From Imperialibacter sp040222815 (GTDB lineage: Bacteria > Bacteroidota > Bacteroidia > Cytophagales > Cyclobacteriaceae), in assembly GCF_040222815.1 (NCBI RefSeq), contig NZ_JAVKCH010000001.1, positions 1 through 64,000 on the forward strand: a stretch of 64,000 bases of DNA, written 5' to 3'. The notes beneath the pieces were generated by a model. That model saw only the letters and a program-made list of their open reading frames with translations. It did not search any database and had not been told where the DNA came from. The position numbers and the translations under genes were made by a program. This document shows positions 1 through 8,323 of this stretch, in pieces; the stretch's first letter is position 1, and each line of letters starts with the position of its first letter.

Positions 1-1519
1 CCACAGCTACACCGGCACAGTAACAGTGGCAAGCAGCGGAGCCAGCCTTTTCTACGCCCAGGGCGAAACGAGAGAAGGCTATTTTTTAACCTCTCCGCTC
101 GATATTGAAGTGAACCTGAGCTACACCAAGCTGGACGGCACTACTATCGACCGGACGTTCACAGCCACGATTGCCGATCCGCAGCCCAGGACCCTGTACA
201 ATATCAATGTCGACGCCACCCTGGAAGACGGAAAGATTGTCTTCAATATCACTGTAGATGAAGGTTTTGATACAGTGGACATAGATTTGGGGGACAATGG
301 AAACCCGCAAGGTGGCGGTGCTAATATCGTGCATGTGGGGGGCTCATCCAATGACGTTCCAGTGGGTGTTTTTGAACAAACAAATGGAAACCTGCTTGTG
401 TTTGCTCAAACCCTCTCCACCGATTTCGATTCGCCTGCCACCAACGGAGGGGAATTCTGGATATTTGAAATAACCAGAGACGGTGAAATGGCTCGCAACA
501 TGACGATAGGTAGTCAGGGGTATGACAGACTTCTGAATGCGGTCAAAATAAGCGACGGCTACCTTCTTATGGGTTACAGTGGTTCTTCAGATGGGCTTTT
601 TTTTCAAAGGCCTGGTATTGATAGGTTTGGTGGCGTACTTGTCAAACTAGACCTGGCACTAAATGTAGTTTGGGTTTCCTACAACAACAGTTTTGAGATA
701 ATGAATGCCTATGAAATGGCCAATGGTAATATAGCCACTTGTGGGTCTTTCAGCCAAATCGACATGAATAGCAATGTTTCCATGCACAGTAGCAATGGTG
801 CGCTTTTATGGAGTTACAATTTTGGGGGAAGTGGGTTGGACTATGCAACAGAAATTATAGAGACAAGCAACAATAATTTGTTGGTGACGTCATTTAGCAC
901 ATCGACTGATGGCGACATTAGCTCGTCGCATGGGGGAAGCGATATTTGGATGATGGGCATTGATGGTAACGGATCACTGCTGTGGGAGAAGAGCATTGGT
1001 GGGTCTGGCAATGAATTTGCCACATCAGTTGAAAAAGGCAGCAACGGGTCGGTTATATTGGCAGGGGGATCAGGATCCACTAATGGTGACTTTGGGCCCA
1101 ATAATGGTGGTGACGATGGTTTTATCCTTACCACCGATGAATCTGGAACAATTCTATCGCTCAAATCATATGGAGCTTACAGCGGTGACGGTTTTGCAGA
1201 CATGGAGTTGATGGCTGATGGTTCAATGGTACTGACCGGCTATAAGTTTGGGACTGGAATAACAGTCAACGGCCGTCGTTCGACCGATATGTGGTTCGTA
1301 AGAGTGAGTGCGGCCGGGGATATAATAGACGAATCTATTTTTGGCGGTATCACCAATGATTACGGGAGGGCCATAACTGCCATTCAAGGCAATGGCTATG
1401 CGCTGGTTGGGGTCAGCGGGCCAGATAATGTTGAAGGCCTGGATGCTATTTTTGATCAAAATTATGGACGGGAAGATATTTGGATTTTAAGGCTGGACGC
1501 AAATGGAGCTCTTCAATAA
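1..1519 (+). CDS. Exported repeat (beta-propeller-like) protein, 5' end missing
   Basis: The reading frame is open at the left edge (first full codon at base 2), so the N-terminus and any signal peptide lie outside the window. About 506 residues are visible. The first ~85 look like an Ig-like beta-sandwich segment (alternating hydrophobics, several Thr/Val strands). From about residue 95 on there are repeated blades with the pattern GGSG-x-(D/N)-(Y/E)-(A/F)-x-(E/S), a short hydrophobic strand such as NLLVTSFS or SVILAGGS, then W-(M/F)-x-(G/R)-(I/V)-D-x-(N/D)-G. This is the style of delta-60/Kelch-like repeats in Bacteroidota surface proteins. The C-terminus ends directly after the last repeat (DANGALQ) without a T9SS sorting domain. 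The specific function is unknown. Coding status is near certain, the fold is inferred. Confidence 0.75.
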   Translation, partial: HSYTGTVTVASSGASLFYAQGETREGYFLTSPLDIEVNLSYTKLDGTTIDRTFTATIADPQPRTLYNINVDATLEDGKIVFNITVDEGFDTVDIDLGDNGNPQGGGANIVHVGGSSNDVPVGVFEQTNGNLLVFAQTLSTDFDSPATNGGEFWIFEITRDGEMARNMTIGSQGYDRLLNAVKISDGYLLMGYSGSSDGLFFQRPGIDRFGGVLVKLDLALNVVWVSYNNSFEIMNAYEMANGNIATCGSFSQIDMNSNVSMHSSNGALLWSYNFGGSGLDYATEIIETSNNNLLVTSFSTSTDGDISSSHGGSDIWMMGIDGNGSLLWEKSIGGSGNEFATSVEKGSNGSVILAGGSGSTNGDFGPNNGGDDGFILTTDESGTILSLKSYGAYSGDGFADMELMADGSMVLTGYKFGTGITVNGRRSTDMWFVRVSAAGDIIDESIFGGITNDYGRAITAIQGNGYALVGVSGPDNVEGLDAIFDQNYGREDIWILRLDANGALQ

Positions 1520-1764
1520 GCGCATACTGCTCCTGGTTCAAAAATGCGGCTTCATACCGTCCGTCATGCGGTCTGTTTGCTCTTTACATTTTTCGTCAGC
1601 ATTTTCCCTCAGCACCTCCCACAAGGCACGCTGAGTCTTGCCAATGCGATATTTGTGATCCTTTCAACCACCCAAACTAGCCTGATTTTCGTATATTCAT
1701 ACATACAGGAGCCGCTTCACCTTATTTTTTGCTCCGTTTCCACCAAGCCCTTAGCGAACCCGTT

Positions 1765-2013
1765 TGCTGCGCACCACTCACTACCTGTGCTGCGCACTAT
1801 TCACTATGTATGGTGCGCACCGTAGGCTCCTGATAAGCGCTTGTCTCACCTCCGATAAGGCGTTGTCTCAGGTCTTTTAACGCCTTTACTACCTATGTGA
1901 TAAGCGCTTAACACCTACCCGCATAAAGGCTTATCACCCACCGGCATAAAGGCTTATCACCTACCCACACGAAGGCCTAACAGGTAGTGACGCAAAGGCA
2001 AGGCTGTGCTACG
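1765..2013. repeat. Degenerate 23-bp tandem array in a 735-base gene-free stretch
   Basis: The gap 1520-2254 has no convincing gene. It contains a run of related units with a 22-23-base period. The clearest units start at 1899, 1922, 1945 and 1968; those at 1922 and 1945 share CATAAAGGCTTATCACC. More diverged units start near 1832 and 1854 (GATAAGCGCTTGTCTCACC and GATAAGGCGTTGTCTCAGG). The same period continues upstream at 1765, 1788 and 1811, with TGCTGCGCAC as the shared core of the first two and TGGTGCGCAC in the third. Units are not identical, so this is an old or fast-diverging array. It is not a CRISPR, because there are no spacers. Confidence 0.5.
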
Positions 2014-2022
2014 GAGCGGCTA

Positions 2023-2117
2023 GACTACAAAAGTTTGGGAGCCCAGCGCAAGCAAGGTTCGGCGGGGTAGCTGCCAGACAATTGGTGGTGTGTGCAACCG
2101 ACAAAACTTTTGTAGTC
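2023..2117. repeat. 95-bp inverted-repeat element (14-bp perfect arms)
   Basis: GACTACAAAAGTTT at 2023-2036 is the exact reverse complement of AAACTTTTGTAGTC at 2104-2117. The 67 bases between are GC-rich and could fold further. It directly follows the 23-bp array and precedes the toxin-antitoxin promoter region. It is too long for a simple terminator and has no T-run of the right phase. It may be a small palindromic repeat element or an integron-like recombination site, but I found no matching RYYYAAC/GTTRRRY pair at its ends, so attC is not supported. Confidence 0.5.
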
Positions 2118-2155
2118 TTTGAGTCTCTGTCCTCATCATGACTCAAGCACAGCGT

Positions 2156-2209
2156 AATTTTAAAGTTAATTTTTGTTATTTTTAATCTAAAAAAGAAAAC
2201 TTTAAAGTT
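2156..2209 (+). promoter_or_regulatory. Probable TA operators (two AACTTTAAAGTT palindromes)
   Basis: A perfect 12-bp palindrome AACTTTAAAGTT lies at 2198-2209, and a one-mismatch copy AATTTTAAAGTT at 2156-2167. Their starts are exactly 42 bases apart, about four helical turns. They sit 46-99 bases upstream of the toxin start codon at 2255. Type II antitoxins with an HTH usually repress their own operon by binding such palindromes, and the downstream antitoxin has an HTH. The binding itself is inferred. Confidence 0.5.
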
Positions 2210-2254
2210 GATATATGTGTCTATGAAGATTACCTTTGTTCATGACTGTAGTAA

Positions 2255-2604
2255 ATGGCCACAAAAACAGAGGTTGAAAATTTCTTCGAGCGTTTAAACA
2301 AAAGATGCAACTCACTACGGTCTTTTTTAGAGACGATAGGGGAAAAAATGCCCAAACGCTGGCAGACCTGGAAATAAGGCCGATTGATCGTGAGAAAACC
2401 CTCCTCGATTTAAAAATAGAAGATTATTCGGAGGGGCCTTTGGAAGACACACTATACAACAAAAGTGAGTTGTGGGTCTTCGGAAAGGAGGAAAAGAAGA
2501 ATGAGATCTACATCAAAATATCCATTGGATACGGACAAAGTGGTGTCCTGTGTATTTCATTCCATATTTCAGAGCGTGCTATGCAGTACCCATTTAAAAA
2601 CTAA
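2255..2604 (+). CDS. TA toxin (PanT/MqsR-like), frame interrupted at a T TTA AAC site
   Basis: The intact downstream part from ATG 2305 (99 residues) contains FFRDDRGKNAQTLADLEI, ELWVFGKE and CISFHISERAMQYPFK. This matches, from memory, a small Bacteroidota toxin family of RelE/MqsR type that usually starts M-x-T-K-x-E-V-x-x-F-(L/F)-x-x-F-K-x-K-M. That N-terminus is present in another frame from ATG 2255 (MATKTEVENFFERLN). The two frames meet at TTTAAAC, 2293-2299, read in the upstream frame as T TTA AAC. A -1 slip there would give a full-length product of about 116 residues ending ...RLNQKMQLTTVFFRDD. Without slippage the upstream frame stops at 2375-2377. Alternatives are a one-T deletion in the TTT run (pseudogene or sequence error), or initiation at 2305 giving a protein short of ~17 residues. 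The partner gene starts 3 bases downstream. Confidence 0.7.
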
Positions 2605-2607
2605 CCC

Positions 2608-3612
2608 ATGAACAGCCCCATTACAGGACGCCCAATGCCTGTGAAGATCGAATCAAGAGTCCTCGACTTTAGAAAGGAATCATTTGAGGTGTCTTACCAC
2701 TTCTTTTTGTGCGAAGACAGTGGAGAGCAATTTACTACCACATCGCTCGACGACCTGAACATGCTGCAGCTCTATAATCAGTACAGAGCCAAACACAACT
2801 TGCCTTTCCCGAATGAAATAAAGGTAGTAAGGGAGCAATATGGGCTTCCTGCCACCAAAATGTCGGAAATTCTCGGCTTCGGAGTCAATAGTTACCGTAA
2901 CTATGAAGCAGGAGAGGTGCCCAGCCTTGCCAATGCCAGGCTGATCCAGCTGGCGGCCGATCCGGCTAAATTCCTGAATTTGGTGGAATTGAGCGAAAGC
3001 CTGGATAAGGCCTTCAGGAAAAAGCTGATAAGAAGACTGGCGGCGCTTATTGACGAGCAGCAGGCCAATTTGTTCTCGTTCGAGCTACAGGACTATTTGC
3101 TGGGAAGCCTTGTTGCTGATGAGTTCTCAGGCTACCGAAGGCCGGACTTATCCAAGCTCACCGAAATGGTGGTGTTCTTTAGCGAGAAGCTTGAGCCCTG
3201 GAAGACTCAACTCAATAAGCTGCTGTTTTACGCCGATTTCCTGACTTTCAAGCGATCCTGCTTTTCTATCAGTGGAGCAAAGTACCGGGCCATCAACATG
3301 GGGCCGGTACCCAATAATTTTAACAGCATTTTTGAATACATGGCCAATAATGATGATATCGATATTTGGGTGACGCCATTTCCCGATGGGAACGAAGGGG
3401 AACAGTTCAAGGGCCGGCCCAGTCGCAAATGTCGTCTGGAGGTTTTTAGCCAACTCGAATTAGAGGTGTTGGACACAGTAGTACTCAAATTCAAAAATGT
3501 CTCGACGAAAAACATCATAGCCCTCAGCCATCTGGAAAAGGCCTGGATTGAAAACGAAAAGGAGAGAAAGGTGATCAGCTACAAGAACTATGCATTTGAT
3601 TTGTCGATGTAG
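2608..3612 (+). CDS. PanA-type antitoxin: HTH plus SocA/Panacea domain
   Basis: 334 residues. The N-terminal ~55 residues (MNSPITGRPMPVKIES...FFLCEDSGEQF) resemble the MqsA/YgiT zinc-ribbon region with most cysteines lost. Residues ~72-110 form an XRE-type helix-turn-helix (VREQYGLPATKMSEILGF, then YRNYEAGEVPS). Residues ~150-310 carry the SocA/Panacea (DUF4065) pattern, with KLLFYADFLTFKR, GAKYRAINMGPVPNNF and a C-terminal LSHLEKAW segment. Panacea-domain proteins act as antitoxins for many unrelated toxins (PanAT systems), which fits its position 3 bases behind a small toxin. The HTH would make it the autorepressor at the palindromes near 2156-2209. Confidence 0.85.
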   Translation: MNSPITGRPMPVKIESRVLDFRKESFEVSYHFFLCEDSGEQFTTTSLDDLNMLQLYNQYRAKHNLPFPNEIKVVREQYGLPATKMSEILGFGVNSYRNYEAGEVPSLANARLIQLAADPAKFLNLVELSESLDKAFRKKLIRRLAALIDEQQANLFSFELQDYLLGSLVADEFSGYRRPDLSKLTEMVVFFSEKLEPWKTQLNKLLFYADFLTFKRSCFSISGAKYRAINMGPVPNNFNSIFEYMANNDDIDIWVTPFPDGNEGEQFKGRPSRKCRLEVFSQLELEVLDTVVLKFKNVSTKNIIALSHLEKAWIENEKERKVISYKNYAFDLSM

Positions 3613-3629
3613 ATGGTCGATGTAGATGG
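3604..3629 (+). repeat. 13-bp tandem duplication across the antitoxin stop codon
   Basis: TCGATGTAGATGG occurs at 3604-3616 and again immediately at 3617-3629. The first copy contains the TAG stop of the antitoxin gene. It is probably a slippage duplication with no coding effect. Confidence 0.8.
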
Positions 3630-3873
3630 TCGGTTACGGCAGGAGGGGGCGGAGTGTTTTTTATCCAGATACAAGCAGGCATTTGCGCTGGGCGGGAAAT
3701 AGGTTATCTGATCAGAGATCGGCCAATATTACCGGTTCGACATGCGCAGGCTAAAATGTTGAGAGGCTAGACGCAAGGCCGGGAATAGGCCACCATTTCA
3801 AGTTCAACTTGGAGGCTTAGATATCGAATAATGGAGGTCAAAAAGTGTCCGACAGATCTTCCATCTCATCCTT

Positions 3874-3898
3874 TTAAATAATACTGTATATTATTTAA
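3874..3898 (+). promoter_or_regulatory. Perfect 25-bp palindromic operator of the defence-like operon
   Basis: The arms TTAAATAATA (3874-3883) and TATTATTTAA (3889-3898) are exact reverse complements around CTGTA. The site lies 55 bases upstream of the first gene of the seven-gene operon, where a promoter is expected (TTCTTTTG at 3900-3907 is a one-mismatch -7 box). No T-run follows, so a terminator is unlikely. The rest of the 340-base gap 3613-3952 shows no gene. The sequence differs from the AACTTTAAAGTT operators of the TA pair, so a different regulator is implied, and no transcription factor is encoded inside the operon. Confidence 0.5.
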
Positions 3899-3952
3899 TT
3901 TCTTTTGCGTAATTTTTCAGATTACCAATACGCATCAACCTAGCATATCAAT

Positions 3953-5107
3953 TTGGGAAATAACAGTTCTAAAATCCTTTCCTCTTTAGCTTCTATCACT
4001 AAGGGCAAAAGCTATCGGTCCTTTAGGTATTGTCTCGAAGATGTAAAAGTACCCTCGGTTGAATATGATGACCGAAAGGACATAGTATTCAAAAAAAGTG
4101 GGGAATCTGATAAAGGGATTAGACGCTCCAGGTCGGTAGAAAAACTTGCAAAATACATTGCTGAGAATGATGCTCCGCTTCTAAGGTTTTTTCTTGACGG
4201 TTCTAGAAGGACATACAAGGTAGATGACATCGCTTATGGTGGCAGGCTATACCCCATAATTGCTGGACAGATTGGTGTAGGATGCTGTGAACGAATAAAC
4301 CCGGATCGTTTTTCACCGACCTTTTTTGAAAGGGCACTTGTGGTATCAGTTCCAGTGATAGCCAATCCTTCATCACAGGATGATAAGTTGTTTTTTAACA
4401 ACTTAACTGGTAAGATCAACGACGGGGATTTTTTGAAAAATAGCGGCATTTATGTTGGTAAGATTTTACCTTATTCGGATAGGCTTAAGGAAGGTGAAAA
4501 GTACGAACATAAGGGAATATCGAGTATCCATGATGAAATGTTGGAATCTGAAAAGAGGTTAGTTAAAAAGTTGGCCCTTGAAAGAAAACTTCATGCAGGA
4601 GCCTATTTGGTTAAAGATGGCTCATTGGAATATCAGAGGATGCCAAAGACCGAATTCTCCAGCCTATCCGCCTATAAATCGAATTATGCCTGTGTTATTG
4701 GCGTTTCTAAGGCTTTTAACCCAGAGGCACTATCAAGTAATGTTAAAGATATTGCAAAAATAATTGCTGAATTGAAGCCCTTTGAACGAACCCCAGCCTT
4801 CAAATACCAAACTCCAAGGGTGGGAGACGCCTATTTTGCAATTTGGTACTTGAGGCTTAGAGATACTGCCAGCCCTTTTGACGGTGTAGTTAAGGTAGAG
4901 AAGGTTCTAGTTTCAGAAAAGGAGGAATCCGAAGGCCTTGATTCAGATGAGATAGATAAGATTAGTGCGAACCTAATGAACGAGAGGTTCCCGGTGAGCT
5001 ATGGTAAAGACAGTAGATGGGCTAAACATATTTACCCCATTCATTTAACAGAGAGCTATATAAAAAGTCACTACTTGAGTGATATTCATTTTGAGAATCT
5101 TTTTTGA
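3953..5107 (+). CDS. NurA-like nuclease, first gene of the seven-gene operon
   Basis: 384 residues from TTG 3953. The frame has a stop at 3941-3943 and no ATG until far downstream, so TTG is the likely start. NurA-type landmarks are visible in order: LDGSRR near residue 81 (motif I Asp at 82), a Glu-rich helix DEMLESEKRLV near 194-204, YLVKDGSLEYQ near 218-228 (second conserved DGxL), VIGVSK near 248-253, AYFAIWYLRLRD near 294-305, and a C-terminal IYPIHLTESYIKSHY segment resembling the NurA P-x-x-L-x-x-A/E-H end. NurA proteins are RNase H-fold 5'-3' exo/endonucleases that work with the HerA ring ATPase, and a HerA homologue follows after 2 bases. No membrane segment or signal peptide. Nuclease activity is inferred. 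Confidence 0.7.
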   Translation: MGNNSSKILSSLASITKGKSYRSFRYCLEDVKVPSVEYDDRKDIVFKKSGESDKGIRRSRSVEKLAKYIAENDAPLLRFFLDGSRRTYKVDDIAYGGRLYPIIAGQIGVGCCERINPDRFSPTFFERALVVSVPVIANPSSQDDKLFFNNLTGKINDGDFLKNSGIYVGKILPYSDRLKEGEKYEHKGISSIHDEMLESEKRLVKKLALERKLHAGAYLVKDGSLEYQRMPKTEFSSLSAYKSNYACVIGVSKAFNPEALSSNVKDIAKIIAELKPFERTPAFKYQTPRVGDAYFAIWYLRLRDTASPFDGVVKVEKVLVSEKEESEGLDSDEIDKISANLMNERFPVSYGKDSRWAKHIYPIHLTESYIKSHYLSDIHFENLF

Positions 5108-5109
5108 CT

Positions 5110-6792
5110 ATGAGTAAAGTAATAGGAAAAATTGCTGCAACGGAAAAAGCACCTACGACAATTGATGAGTTCTATTTTTGGACTGACAAGCAGCGAATAC
5201 TAAGCCCATTTGACGTAGTAAAGGTAAACCATATAAATAGCTCATCAACCTTCGGAGTTATTGAGGAAATTTCCCATATCACGGACAGCTCAAGCTACTT
5301 AGCCAATTTTATATCAAGTGATTTTGGAGATGTCACTGTAAACCCGAACACGAATAGAATTGGGATGAATTTCGTGAAGGCGAAAGTAGTTGGCAATTCA
5401 AAGTCAATTTACATTCCAGTTCTTGATGGTGCCTTAGTAAGTCTAGCAAATAAGGATGAAGTTGCCGAAGCATTAGGACTTGATAAAATCGACAACAAAC
5501 TAAGTTGTGGATACCTTGAAATGTATGAAGGAGAAGATAAGATCGAACTCCCTGTCTATATAAATTCTAATTTTTTAACAGGCCCAGAGGGTGCACACCT
5601 TAATATATCTGGCATATCTGGATTGGCTTCTAAGACATCTTATGCAATGTTCCTGCTCAAGTCAATTCAACATAAATACCAGAATAAACTAGAGGAACTT
5701 GCCAAAGATGAAAATAGAAATGAGAGCGTGGCTTTTGTGATTTTTAATGTAAAAGGGAAGGACTTGCTAGGTATTGATGAGGCCAATAAGAATTTGCAAG
5801 ACGACCAAAGAAGAAGATATGAATACTTAGGGATAGACCCGACGCCATTTACCTCAGTCAAGTATTTCTACCCATACGCTGAAAAGGATAAGTCTGAAAG
5901 CTCAACTTTTAGCTATGGGCACAATAGGCATATTCTATCGCAAGTAGATGAAGGGAAGGCTTTTCGGTTTAAATATCCTTATGATGAAGATATAAAAAAG
6001 AGCATCGACATGATGTTTTCTAATGTTGATGACTCTACTGGTACCATGGATTCTATACTGAACTACATAATTAATGGTGCGGGAGATTTTGGCAACATTA
6101 GAAATTGGAATCAATTCAAAGAGGAGATAGATGAGCACTGCCGAAAAGGGACAAAGGCCACCGAAATTACTGTTACAAGCTGGCGAAAGTTTAAAAGAAT
6201 CATAAGCAAAGCAGTAAGCCATGATATTTTTGCTCCAAGAGTTGTCCCTGAAGACAACGAAGTCAGACTTAAAGATAAAATTACCGAAATAAAGAAAGGT
6301 GAGGTCTTTGTTGTAGATGTTGCCAAGCTAGACCAAGATACGCAAGCTTTTGTTTTTGGTGATGTCATCCGTTCAATTTATGATTTAAAGCTAGGTCAAG
6401 AAGATAGAGACGAGTTTGAAATACCTTCGAAAATCATTGTATTTGTGGATGAGCTGAACAAATATGCTTCCAATGATGTACCAAAGAGCTCGCCTATTTT
6501 GAGACAGCTATTAGATATCACTGAACGAGGTAGGTCACTTGGAATAATATTGTTCTCTGCAGAACAATTTAAAAGTGCCATACACGATCGAGTAAAAGGG
6601 AACAATGCCACTCACGCTTATGGCCGTACCAATGCAATAGAAATCAGCAAAAATGATTATCGGTTTATTCCATCTGTTTACAAAAATATGATGACTAGGT
6701 TGGAGCCAGGACAGTACATAATAGAGCATCCAGTATTACGATCTCTTCTAAACATTCGTTTTCCTAAGCCTGTCTATAATCAAGATTTGTAA
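5110..6792 (+). CDS. HerA-like hexameric ATPase (DUF87/FtsK-HerA clade)
   Basis: 560 residues from ATG 5110. A TTG at 5104 overlapping the previous stop is also possible. A HerA-barrel-like N-terminal region (~1-140) is followed by the P-loop segment HLNISGISGLASKTSYAM (~163-180). The canonical G-K-T is replaced by S-K-T (GISGLASKTS). Walker B is KIIVFVDELNKYA (~440-452), with LLDITERGRSLGIILFSAEQF (sensor region) and a C-terminal arginine-finger-like GRTNAIEI and LEPGQY. HerA translocates or unwinds DNA as a ring and feeds it to NurA, whose homologue is directly upstream. Soluble, with no signal peptide. It is likely the motor of the system. Confidence 0.8.
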   Translation: MSKVIGKIAATEKAPTTIDEFYFWTDKQRILSPFDVVKVNHINSSSTFGVIEEISHITDSSSYLANFISSDFGDVTVNPNTNRIGMNFVKAKVVGNSKSIYIPVLDGALVSLANKDEVAEALGLDKIDNKLSCGYLEMYEGEDKIELPVYINSNFLTGPEGAHLNISGISGLASKTSYAMFLLKSIQHKYQNKLEELAKDENRNESVAFVIFNVKGKDLLGIDEANKNLQDDQRRRYEYLGIDPTPFTSVKYFYPYAEKDKSESSTFSYGHNRHILSQVDEGKAFRFKYPYDEDIKKSIDMMFSNVDDSTGTMDSILNYIINGAGDFGNIRNWNQFKEEIDEHCRKGTKATEITVTSWRKFKRIISKAVSHDIFAPRVVPEDNEVRLKDKITEIKKGEVFVVDVAKLDQDTQAFVFGDVIRSIYDLKLGQEDRDEFEIPSKIIVFVDELNKYASNDVPKSSPILRQLLDITERGRSLGIILFSAEQFKSAIHDRVKGNNATHAYGRTNAIEISKNDYRFIPSVYKNMMTRLEPGQYIIEHPVLRSLLNIRFPKPVYNQDL

Positions 6793-6793
6793 T

Positions 6794-8323
6794 ATGGCAT
6801 CAAAGACAAAAATTGGAAAGGATGTTATTGAGTCACTAACCATGGGGATGTATGAGGACTCAAGGTTTATCTATCGGGAATATGTTCAAAACTCTGCTGA
6901 CCAGATTGATCTAGCTGTTGAAACTGGGTTGTTAAATTCTCATGAAGAGGGATACATAGATATTGAGATTAGCAAGAATGAAGGCGTTGTATCTATAAAA
7001 GACAACGCCACTGGCATTAAGAAGGAAAGGGCCGCAGAACTGCTTAAGGACATTGCCATGTCCTCCAAGGATCGGACAAAGAACAAAGGATTTCGTGGGA
7101 TTGGGAGACTAGGAGGGCTGGGCTATTGTCATAAGCTTGTTTTCGTGACGTCATTCAAGGGAGAAGATTGTAAAACCATTTTGACATGGAACTCAAAACT
7201 TCTGAGGGAGATAATTAACGATAGGAGCAAGCAACAGGATGCTTCTAGTGTAATTGACGAGGTCACGACTGTGGAATATCAGGACTGCTCCTCCGACGAG
7301 CATTTTTTTGAGGTAACATTAATAGGGGTTAATAACGAATTGCTACTAGAAAAGGCACACATAGAAGAGTATTTATCAATGGTGGCACCTGTTCCATTTG
7401 ATAAAGGATTTATCTATTCCAACGAAATTATTAAGAGTGCAGCCGACGCTGGTCACCAAATTGATGTTTATAATGTTTTTGTAAATCATGACCAAGTATT
7501 TAAGGCATACACTTCAACGATCTACAGTGGCGACGGAAATAATCGAAAAAGGTCTTCGGAAGTAATTGACATTCAAAGCTTTGAAATAGACAATTCTGTT
7601 TGGGGTTGGTACAGCATTTCGGATAATCTAACCGTCCAAATTCCAGCAAAGGCAAATGTTGCTCGAGGGATTCGCTTACGAAAAGGGAACATTCAAATTG
7701 GCGACGATTCAACCCTTGCCAAATTTTTTGCAGAGGAAAGGTTCAATTATTATTTTTTTGGTGAAATCCATGTTTTCGATAAAAACTTGATTCCAAATGC
7801 ACGGCGGGACTATTTTATTGAAAACGATAATCTGAAAGCGCTAGAGGAAAATTTACGCAGCTTGCTTTGGATAGATTTAAGTAAGTTGGTGAGATATGCT
7901 TCCAGCATCAAATCTATTGGGAATAATATCCTAAAGTTTGTTGAAAAGAAGGCAGAGTTCGACGAAAAGCAAAACAAAGGATTTACCGACAAAACGGAAG
8001 AAAAGAGAGTACGAGAGGAGCTTGACGACTTAAAGGAAAAGGCAAGGAAAGCAGAACTTGATCTCCAAAAGGAAGGAGAAAAAATTAATGCTAACACCTC
8101 CAAGGGAAAGATATTCAATCATTTAGCCGGAAGCTTTTCCAATAAAATCGAAGATGTCGAAATTGAGGAGTTAACGGAAACACGGTTTATCACTGATTCA
8201 TTGAGTAAATTGGATCGAAAAGAAAGAAAACTAATATCAAGGGTTTTTTCAATTATCGATCAGGTACTACCCAAGGAGTTGGCAGAAAACTTAAAAGAAA
8301 AAGTAAAGGAAGGGTTTCAATGA
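6794..8323 (+). CDS. GHKL (Hsp90/MutL-type) ATPase, copy 1
   Basis: 509 residues. All Bergerat-fold motifs are visible: motif N YREYVQNSADQID (~27-39, catalytic Glu29, Asn33, Asp36), G1 KDNATGI (~69-75), and G2 GFRGIGRLGGLGY (~99-111). A middle domain follows, containing RGIRLRKGNIQIGD and IPNARRDYF, then a Lys/Glu-rich probable coiled coil around residues 395-440. Such proteins dimerise through the ATP lid and act as clamps or switches (Hsp90, MutL, MORC, topoisomerase VI-B). The start lies 1 base after the HerA stop, and the end overlaps the next gene by 4 bases (ATGA). It is clearly paralogous to the protein at 10561-12090, which has the same length. Confidence 0.8.
   Translation: MASKTKIGKDVIESLTMGMYEDSRFIYREYVQNSADQIDLAVETGLLNSHEEGYIDIEISKNEGVVSIKDNATGIKKERAAELLKDIAMSSKDRTKNKGFRGIGRLGGLGYCHKLVFVTSFKGEDCKTILTWNSKLLREIINDRSKQQDASSVIDEVTTVEYQDCSSDEHFFEVTLIGVNNELLLEKAHIEEYLSMVAPVPFDKGFIYSNEIIKSAADAGHQIDVYNVFVNHDQVFKAYTSTIYSGDGNNRKRSSEVIDIQSFEIDNSVWGWYSISDNLTVQIPAKANVARGIRLRKGNIQIGDDSTLAKFFAEERFNYYFFGEIHVFDKNLIPNARRDYFIENDNLKALEENLRSLLWIDLSKLVRYASSIKSIGNNILKFVEKKAEFDEKQNKGFTDKTEEKRVREELDDLKEKARKAELDLQKEGEKINANTSKGKIFNHLAGSFSNKIEDVEIEELTETRFITDSLSKLDRKERKLISRVFSIIDQVLPKELAENLKEKVKEGFQ

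Noticed and set aside
1544..1825. 93-codon frame downstream of the first gene
   Set aside because: It runs into the 23-bp repeat array and its residues show no domain pattern.
1899..1990. CRISPR-like repeats
   Set aside because: Units are directly adjacent with no spacers and diverge from each other.
1968..2117. Possible integron attC site (GCCTAAC at 1975 matches RYYYAAC)
   Set aside because: No matching GTTRRRY partner at a sensible distance and no integrase in the window.
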